Source: Candidatus Brocadiia bacterium (lineage in GTDB: Bacteria > Planctomycetota > MHYJ01 > WSZJ01). Taken from it: a stretch of 7,615 nucleotides of DNA. Where the stretch lies: positions 1 through 7,615 of the forward strand of contig JABWAY010000195.1 of the NCBI GenBank assembly GCA_013360825.1, read 5' to 3'. Positions 1 to 4,994 of this stretch are shown here, piece by piece. A model generated the notes under the pieces. It was not told where the DNA came from. It was given only the letters and a program-made list of their open reading frames with translations, and searched no databases. The translations under genes and the position numbers were made by a program. Position 1 is the first letter of the stretch; the number at the start of each line of letters is the position of its first letter.

Positions 1-356
1 TTCGACGAGTGCTGGCGGATCCTCAAGCCCGGCGGGGTGATGACGGTCGTCGTTCCCGCGCTGCGATCGAACCGGGCGTTCCAGGACCCGACCCACCGGT
101 GGCATCTGCCGGCGGGGACGTTCTTCTGCCTGAACCGCGAGTGGCGGGACGTGAACAGGCTCGGGCAGGACCGGGTAGACTGCAACTTCACCGGGCCGGG
201 AGGACAGGGCGTGCCGCTGGTGGAGGGGCAAGTGCCGATGGAGAAAACCTGCGCGCGCCGGAGGTGCAGGCGGTGAGAGTCGGGACGCTGTGGAATGTGG
301 TGCGGGATTGGAGGGTTGTGATGCGTCGCGGAACAGCAAAGGGGGAGCGGACATGA
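1..356 (+). pseudogene. C-terminal part of a class I SAM-dependent methyltransferase, frameshifted, 5' end outside the window
   Basis: The first reading frame opens at base 1 with DECWRILKPGG, the segment that follows the substrate-binding strand in class I (Rossmann-fold) SAM methyltransferases. It continues with SNRAFQDPTHRW and FFCLNREWRDVNRLG, which I recognise from a family of small bacterial methyltransferases. That frame ends at 276 in an arginine-rich tail (ARRRCRR) that does not look like the family. The other frame, read from about 246 to 356, gives EVQAVRVGTLWNVVRDWRVV, which is the expected family C-terminus. One missing base in the A-run at 244-247 would join the two halves. The gene is therefore either broken or carries a sequencing error. 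The SAM-binding glycine motif lies upstream of the window, so the substrate cannot be judged. The restored stop codon (354-356) overlaps the next gene's ATG, which supports this frame as the true end. Confidence 0.72.
341..347 (+). promoter_or_regulatory. Ribosome binding site for the 353-1309 gene
   Basis: GGGGGAG ends five bases before the ATG at 353. It favours this start over the earlier in-frame start codon at 290, which lies inside the methyltransferase tail and has no such motif. Confidence 0.6.
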
Positions 357-1309
357 ACGGGCAACCGGGACAGGACTTTCTGCAGCAGGCGCTCCTGCGG
401 AATGACAAGAGCCGCGCGTTGGGTGTCAACGGCCGCTTCGGATATGGCAACATACAAGCCATTGCAAGTTACATGGCCGAATTGGATGCAAGAACCAACT
501 TCCCACCAAGTCCGCCAACTCCGCAACTCTCCACTCTCTCAGGCATCGTTCAGCCGGGTGGGGTCTGGTATGATCATGCGCCTCCGCAAGATGTAGAGCC
601 TGGTGGGAACTCGCGGTCAAATGGGTGGGGTCTAGTACCGCCTTGGCGTCCCGCACGAGAGCCCGATTCTTGGCTTCGTGATCCAACAACCGCGGAACCT
701 GAGCCAGTAGTGGAGCCACCCCCGCCCCCTCCGCACACCGACTGCGATGCCGTCGTCCCACTGACTTTCAAGTCGACAAAGTGGTACCCGCTGCTGTCGT
801 CAATGAGGGCAGGGGAGATGACCGATGCTCAATTCAAAGAAAAATATGGGCGCGACCGGAAGCGGCGGACAGCCCTGAAGGTGACCGGTACCACGTATCA
901 GGATGGGCTCAGGTCTGGTATCAAACAGGGCTTGAATGACGCGCAGGCCGACAGGGATTCCGCCGACGCGAGGACAACCGAACCCCTCAAACCGAATCCG
1001 GACTGGCTCTACTGGGCGCTGGCGGATGAAGCATTGAAGGAGGCCCGTGGGAAATGCTTCCTGTGGTCCATGGCCTGTCCCACATGGCAGTGCATCCCGA
1101 TTCGCTTGGACTATCCGAATTGGGTCACACCTCTCATCGATGGATCCGACATTCTGAGCGGAGAAGCCCAGCGGGAAGTGGACGTGGTCGTTCCAAAGGG
1201 ATGCCCAATCGGCGATCCTGACGATCCCATCGTCGGTGTCGTGAGATTCCTGGTTCGTGCCAGCGTCAAGTGCGGTTGTTCAGACACGATGGGCGGAATG
1301 CCAGTGTGA
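353..1309 (+). CDS. Hypothetical protein with proline-rich linker and multiple cysteines (318 aa)
   Basis: I do not recognise this protein. The start at 353 is chosen because of the Shine-Dalgarno at 341-347 and the ATGA overlap with the upstream stop, typical of translational coupling. No signal peptide or membrane segment is visible. Residues 1-50 look like a mixed helical region. Residues 51-128 are rich in Pro, Gly and Trp and end in a run of six prolines (122-127), so they are probably a flexible linker. Residues 129-318 look folded and hold seven cysteines (131, 235, 242, 247, 284, 308, 310), including a terminal CGC; these could bind metal or form disulfides, but no known metal-binding pattern is obvious. 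A stretch around residues 154-182 resembles part of the next protein (see findings). Codon use is less GC-biased than in recQ and gyrA, which suggests a different history. The reading frame is well supported; the function is unknown. Confidence 0.72.
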   Translation: MNGQPGQDFLQQALLRNDKSRALGVNGRFGYGNIQAIASYMAELDARTNFPPSPPTPQLSTLSGIVQPGGVWYDHAPPQDVEPGGNSRSNGWGLVPPWRPAREPDSWLRDPTTAEPEPVVEPPPPPPHTDCDAVVPLTFKSTKWYPLLSSMRAGEMTDAQFKEKYGRDRKRRTALKVTGTTYQDGLRSGIKQGLNDAQADRDSADARTTEPLKPNPDWLYWALADEALKEARGKCFLWSMACPTWQCIPIRLDYPNWVTPLIDGSDILSGEAQREVDVVVPKGCPIGDPDDPIVGVVRFLVRASVKCGCSDTMGGMPV

Positions 1310-1362
1310 CTGACTGCGTCGGCCCCAAGCGGCCAGATTCCAGATCGGAGCGTCAAGTTGAC

Positions 1363-1373
1363 GGAGGGCGGAG
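1363..1373 (+). promoter_or_regulatory. Ribosome binding site for the 1376-2320 gene
   Basis: GGAGGGCGGAG lies just before the ATG at 1376; its first half, GGAGGG, is seven bases away. It decides the start: the in-frame TTG at 1358 lies upstream of this motif, so starting there would translate the Shine-Dalgarno itself. Confidence 0.65.
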
Positions 1374-1375
1374 CA

Positions 1376-2320
1376 ATGTTACAGAGCAGAGTCTGGCGAT
1401 TCGCGTACGCCATGCTGCTAGTCCTCACGGGTGCCCCAAGCGCCCAATCCATGGACAAGTCCGTCGATCTGGCGAAGGCAAAGGCCGCGATGGTCCGTCT
1501 GAGGGCCGAGATTTCAGGGAGTTCCTGCTGGGAGAGCATCAGCCAGGAGGCCATCCGCTGGGCGGCGAGTGGGGAGGGCTTCGAGGCATTGAGGCAGATG
1601 AAGAAGCCGGAATCCCCTGAATATACTTCGGCGCTGAAGCTGACCGGATTGGACTATCGGCGCGCTGCTGCCATGAGCGACGAGGACTTTGCTCGGACAT
1701 TCGTGATCGAACTCGCTCGAAAGTTCATGAAGTCATGCGAGACCTGGAACCTTGTGTCCGTCGAGACCGAATCGGCGAGCAGTCGCTTGACTCTGAGTGG
1801 ACCCAGAGGCGGGCGAACAATTCTCGACTGCGACACGGTTGAGGATGATTGGCGGCTTGGGTTGCCGACGGCCAGGAGACTCCTCCACTGGTGGCGCTGT
1901 GAATGGGTTCTTGAGCGACTTGCGATGACGATTTACAAGTTCGATGCGGAGGAGCAGGAGTGGCCGGGCAGCCTCGGCGAAGTTCCTGAATTGGCAGCCT
2001 CCCGACATGCCGCCTGTTGTCCGCACACCAACGAACCCTACGCCTATCTATACCCCGTCTGCGGGGATACGACGCCGATACAGCAGGTCGTGGTTTACGA
2101 TGCCCCATCGAAACCTGGCGATGGCCATGTTGTCCTCACGTTCGGTGGGGACATCGCTGTGGTCGATGAGGTCGAGTTCAAGAAGTGGCTGTCTCACGAC
2201 CTGGAAGTCGTGAAGACTTCTCTCGAGGGCGAAATCAAGTCCGCCGAACAGCCAGGAGGATCGATCCGCAAGCTCAAGGCACTCAGGGAGCTTCGGGACA
2301 AGCTTCGCGGGGAAAAGTAG
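1376..2320 (+). CDS. Secreted protein: predicted NTF2/SnoaL-like domain plus H-X9-DG-like C-terminal module (314 aa)
   Basis: The N-terminus is a classical export signal: a short basic start (Arg5, Arg8), a hydrophobic stretch at residues 9-19, then GAPSAQS with likely cleavage near residue 25. The protein should therefore leave the cytoplasm. Residues 30-165 read like an NTF2/SnoaL-like fold: a helical part with ALKLTGLDYRRAAAMSDEDF, then WNLVSVE, a short strand pair (SRLTLSGPRGG) and DDWRLGLP. Many exported bacterial proteins of that fold show this pattern. Residues 182-271 hold YKFDAEEQEWPGSLGEVPEL, then CPHTNEPYAYLYP, VVVYDAP and GHVVLTFGGDIAVVDE. This resembles the pilin-like modules of planctomycetes, in which a late H-x-DG-type strand follows a 'CP..G.PY.Y' segment. 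The glycine-aspartate here is GGD, not the usual DG. The last 40 residues form a charged helix. There is no type III pilin signal, so it is not a pilin itself. It lies 66 bases after the previous gene and is probably co-transcribed with it. Both domain calls come from pattern resemblance only. Confidence 0.78.
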   Translation: MLQSRVWRFAYAMLLVLTGAPSAQSMDKSVDLAKAKAAMVRLRAEISGSSCWESISQEAIRWAASGEGFEALRQMKKPESPEYTSALKLTGLDYRRAAAMSDEDFARTFVIELARKFMKSCETWNLVSVETESASSRLTLSGPRGGRTILDCDTVEDDWRLGLPTARRLLHWWRCEWVLERLAMTIYKFDAEEQEWPGSLGEVPELAASRHAACCPHTNEPYAYLYPVCGDTTPIQQVVVYDAPSKPGDGHVVLTFGGDIAVVDEVEFKKWLSHDLEVVKTSLEGEIKSAEQPGGSIRKLKALRELRDKLRGEK

Positions 2321-2437
2321 TGGGCTCCCGCAGATGCCGGCACCATGCGCCGATATAGGGCTTTCGCCGTTCGCTGGGTGGAGACGCTCAAACATATTTT
2401 CCCGCGGGGCGATTCCAGCGGCCTTACAAGATGGACG
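2321..2437 (+). other. Spacer between the secreted-protein gene and the IS66 remnant
   Basis: No gene is visible here. The only structure I see is an imperfect inverted repeat: CGCGGGGAAAA at the end of the preceding gene (2306-2316) against TTTTCCCGCGGGG at 2397-2409, with about 80 bases between the arms. The loop is too long for a standard intrinsic terminator. Confidence 0.4.
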
Positions 2438-2449
2438 GTAACCGTTCAC
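2438..2449 (+). repeat. Possible left terminal repeat of the IS66-type element
   Basis: GTAACCGTTCAC stands immediately before the reading frame that becomes IS66 transposase. IS66-family ends typically begin with GTAA, and the position fits a tnpC-only element whose transposase starts close to the left end. No matching right end (GTGAACGGTTAC) was found in the window, so the call rests on position and the first four bases. Confidence 0.35.
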
Positions 2450-2941
2450 CCCCTCCGGCCCGCCCCCGTGTGATGCCGACGGAACGATCCTGGGTGAGGA
2501 GAGGGGCTCCGGCCCGGGCTGTGCCGAGTGGGACGTTCGGATCGCAGCACTGGAAGCCCTCAACCGGGCGCAGGCAGCTCGGATCGCCGAGTTCGAGGAC
2601 AGGCGGCGCCGTATCGGGGCGCGCCTGAAGCAGAATGCCTCGAATTCCTCGCGCCCCGCGTCCTCGGAGATCGCGACCCCGGCTCGATCGAAGGCCCGCC
2701 GTCCAGACGGAAGCCTGGCGGGCAACCCGGGCATGAGCCACACCAGCGAGAGCGGCTGCCAGTGGAGCAGGTCGATGTCGTGGAAGAGGTTGTCCCCGGC
2801 TGGTGCCGGGGGTGTTCGCACGGCGTCGTCCCGGACGCGCCGTGGGCAGGGGTTCCGGCGAGGCGCCAAGTGGCCGATCTGGCGAGGAGTGCCGCCTTCG
2901 TCACGGAGTCCCGGGGTCACGAGGCAATCCGCCGCTGCTGA
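2442..2941 (+). pseudogene. Degenerate N-terminal fragment of an IS66-family transposase (TnpC)
   Basis: In the frame of 2535 the sequence reads RIAALEALNRAQAARIAEFE, a coiled coil, followed by LKQNASNSSRPASSE. This is the N-terminal leucine-zipper plus 'QNSSNSSxPPSSD' signature of IS66 transposases. From about 2711 the match moves to another frame, RRKPGGQPGHEPHQRERLP, then WCRGC and VADLARSAAFVTESRG. This is the PGGQPGH motif and the start of the zinc-finger domain. The second frame hits a stop at 2939-2941 right after IRRC, where a second CxxC would be expected. There is no clear start codon in the first frame, at least one single-base loss near 2710, and no DDE catalytic domain downstream. 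An intact TnpC is usually around 500 residues; only about 150 remain. The fragment cannot make an active transposase and marks an old insertion between the left-hand block and recQ. Confidence 0.8.
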
Positions 2942-3134
2942 GGCGCTCGCGCCCGGGCGCGTACGCGGACGAGACGGGCCGGCGGTTTCGGGGATAGAAG
3001 GGGTGGCGTGCGGGCCGCCGCGGCGGGTCTCGTCGCCGTGTTCCGCACCGACCCGAACCGCAGCCGGGAGGCGCGGCAGCGTGTCCACACCCGCCCCCTT
3101 CCTGCGGCGCCGCGGGTCAGATATCGTCTCCCGC
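2942..3134 (+). other. GC-rich region upstream of recQ without a recognisable gene
   Basis: No convincing coding signal is seen. The open frame leading into recQ is a composition effect, since it also runs through the IS66 remnant. A 14-base perfect palindrome lies at 2948-2961. I see no clear -35/-10 pair and no Shine-Dalgarno for recQ here. Confidence 0.4.
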
Positions 3135-4868
3135 ATGACAGGTCCCACAGATTCGGCCGGGGTCGCGACGGCGGCGCGCGCGCTGCTCGACGCGGTGGGC
3201 GCCCCCGAACGCGCGGCCGCCTGCCGTGCTGAACTGGAGTCGCTCCGGGCCCTCTTCCGCACCCGTCGCGAGCTCTTCGATGCCGCAACCATTGCGACTC
3301 TGCGCGACGTCGCCGCGGCGCTGGAGGCATCGCCGGAGGATGCGCGGGCGCTGGCGGTGCTGCGGGAGGTGTTCGGGTACGGGGCGTTCCGGCCGGGGCA
3401 GGGTGAGATCATCCGGGCGGTGTTGGGGGGGCGGGACTGCCTGGGCGTGATGCCGACGGGGGCGGGGAAATCGGCGACGTTCCAGGTCCCGGCGCGGATT
3501 CTCGGCGGGGTGACGCTCGTGGTCTCGCCGCTGATCTCGCTCATGAAGGACCAGGTCGACGCGATGACGGAGGTCGGGATCCGCGCGACCGTCCTGAATT
3601 CCTCGGTCGACGGAGCAGAGCGCGACCGGCGCGTGGCGGCTCTCCGGGCGGGCGACTACGAACTCCTCTACGCCGCGCCCGAGGGGCTCGACGCCTCCGT
3701 CGGCCGCATCCTCGGGGCGCTTCCGATCCGCCTGGTCGCGGTGGACGAAGCGCACTGCATCAGCCAGTGGGGGCACGATTTCAGGCCGAGCTACCGGAAT
3801 CTGGCGGGGTTGAAGAAGCGGTTTCCCGGGGTGCCGGTGCTGGCGCTGACGGCGACGGCGACGCCTGCGGTGAAGGCGGACATCGTCGAGCAGCTCGGGA
3901 TGGTGGAGCCGCTGGAGGTGCGGGGCTCGGTGTTCCGGGAGAACCTGCGGCTGCATGCGGTGAAGAAGGGGGACGGGGAGAGCGTGCGGGACAAGGTGGC
4001 GCGGTATGCGGCGTCGCGGCGGGGGGAATCGGGGATCGTGTACTGCCTGGCGCGGAAGACGGCGGAAGCGACGGCGGAGTTCCTCGAGGGACGCGGGCTG
4101 CGGGCGACGGCGTATCACGCGGGGCTGGCGCCGGAGGAGCGGGCGCGGCGGCAGGAGGCGTTTTCGCGGGACGAAGTCGACGTCGTGGTGGCGACGATCG
4201 CGTTCGGGATGGGGATCGACAAGTCGAACGTCCGGTATGTGCTGCATCGGGACATGCCGAAGTCGGTGGAGGGGTACACGCAGGAATTCGGGCGCGCGGG
4301 GCGGGACGGCGCGCCGGCGGACTGCGTCCTGTTTTATTCCTGGGCGGACGTGATCGCGCTGGAGCGGATGCTCCCCGCCGAGGATCCGGAGGTGCTCGCG
4401 CACCAGAAGTCGGCGCTGCGGAGGATGTTCGACCTGGCGGACGGGGGCGGTTGCCGCTGGCGCCGCCTCGCAGGGCATTTTGCGGAGCGGCTCGCCGACT
4501 GCCGCGCATCCTGCGACGCCTGCACCGGCGAGAGCGCCATGGCCGGTGTGCCGGAGAGTCTTCCGGTGGGGAAGGGCCGGAAGCGGAAGGCGCGCGCGAC
4601 AGGCGCGGAGGAGTTCGAGAGCGTGCCGCGCGCGGCGGAGATGCCGGGAGAGGTCGATCCGGGGGTCTTCCAGAGGCTGCGCGCGCTGCGGAAGGAAATC
4701 GCCGACTCGAAGGGGGTGCCGGCGTTCGTGGTGTTCACCGACCGGACGCTCATCGAGATGGCCGAAAAACGTCCCCGGACGCGCAAGGAGATGCTCGACG
4801 TCAGCGGGGTGGGCGAGAAAAAGTGGGCGCAGTATGGGGAGCGTTTTCTGGCGGTGCTCGGCCGCTGA
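3135..4868 (+). CDS. recQ: ATP-dependent DNA helicase RecQ, short form lacking the RQC winged helix (577 aa)
   Basis: RecQ is a 3'-5' superfamily 2 DNA helicase that unwinds recombination and replication intermediates. All core motifs are present: motif 0 FGYGAFRPGQ (80-89), Walker A PTGAGKS (107-113), motif Ia SPLISLMKDQV (131-141), DEAH box (204-207) with the RecQ aromatic loop HCISQWGHDFRPSY, motif III LALTATATP (236-244), motif IV GIVYC (300-304), and motifs V/VI VVVATIAFGMGIDKSNV and QEFGRAGRDG (383-392). A zinc-binding set follows (Cys440, Cys456, Cys460, Cys463), with Cx3C where E. coli has Cx2C. A basic linker of about 45 residues (GKGRKRKARA) leads directly to an HRDC domain (about 509-577), so the RQC winged helix seems absent. 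Residues 1-78 are an alanine-rich helical extension ahead of the core. The ATG at 3135 is the first plausible start but has no Shine-Dalgarno. The upstream part of the open frame is IS66 remnant and was left out. Confidence 0.93.
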   Translation: MTGPTDSAGVATAARALLDAVGAPERAAACRAELESLRALFRTRRELFDAATIATLRDVAAALEASPEDARALAVLREVFGYGAFRPGQGEIIRAVLGGRDCLGVMPTGAGKSATFQVPARILGGVTLVVSPLISLMKDQVDAMTEVGIRATVLNSSVDGAERDRRVAALRAGDYELLYAAPEGLDASVGRILGALPIRLVAVDEAHCISQWGHDFRPSYRNLAGLKKRFPGVPVLALTATATPAVKADIVEQLGMVEPLEVRGSVFRENLRLHAVKKGDGESVRDKVARYAASRRGESGIVYCLARKTAEATAEFLEGRGLRATAYHAGLAPEERARRQEAFSRDEVDVVVATIAFGMGIDKSNVRYVLHRDMPKSVEGYTQEFGRAGRDGAPADCVLFYSWADVIALERMLPAEDPEVLAHQKSALRRMFDLADGGGCRWRRLAGHFAERLADCRASCDACTGESAMAGVPESLPVGKGRKRKARATGAEEFESVPRAAEMPGEVDPGVFQRLRALRKEIADSKGVPAFVVFTDRTLIEMAEKRPRTRKEMLDVSGVGEKKWAQYGERFLAVLGR

Positions 4869-4875
4869 ACCGTCG

Positions 4876-4890
4876 CGGCGGTCCCCGCCG
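4876..4890 (+). other. Short GC hairpin after recQ
   Basis: CGGCGG-TCC-CCGCCG forms a perfect six-base stem with a three-base loop, eight bases after the recQ stop. No T-run follows, so it is at best a weak or factor-assisted terminator. Confidence 0.3.
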
Positions 4891-4923
4891 AGTCGCCGAT
4901 TTCCGCGGCCTTCGCCCCTTTCC

Positions 4924-4952
4924 TTGCCGCCCCCCGGTTTTCCCTCTAAAAT
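4924..4952 (+). promoter_or_regulatory. Candidate sigma70-type promoter for gyrA
   Basis: TTGCCG (4924-4929) and TAAAAT (4947-4952) match the -35 and -10 consensus at four and five of six bases, with an ideal 17-base spacer. Transcription would start near 4959 and give a leader of about 36 bases before the gyrA ATG. It lies in the only AT-richer patch between recQ and gyrA. Confidence 0.5.
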
Positions 4953-4994
4953 GAACGGCTTCAAGGACTTAGCGCCCGGCCGCACGCCCCCTCC

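Noticed and set aside
290..352. Earlier start for the orphan gene at 290
   Set aside because: It would overlap the methyltransferase tail by 60 bases and lacks a ribosome binding site, while the ATG at 353 has one and makes an ATGA overlap.
2306..2409. Inverted repeat flanking the end of the secreted-protein gene as a terminator
   Set aside because: The arms are imperfect and about 80 bases apart, and no T-run follows the second arm.
2794..2811. Perfect 7-base stem-loop CCCCGGC-TGGT-GCCGGGG
   Set aside because: It lies within the IS66 coding relic, has no T-run, and such hairpins are expected by chance at this GC content.
2733..3134. N-terminal extension of the recQ frame back to the ATG at 2733
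   Set aside because: The upstream part overlaps the IS66 relic and encodes Arg/Ser/Pro-rich sequence with no RecQ similarity. The same frame stays open to 2442, so the length is due to composition.
2048..3544. Open frame of 498 codons on the minus strand
   Set aside because: It crosses the end of the secreted-protein gene, the IS66 relic and the start of recQ, and its composition is a Ser/Arg/Pro/Ala artefact. The + strand carries recognisable sequence in all three places.
3767..4954. Open frame of 395 codons on the + strand inside recQ
   Set aside because: It is a Gly/Arg/Ala-rich out-of-frame reading of recQ, whose own frame contains every helicase motif.
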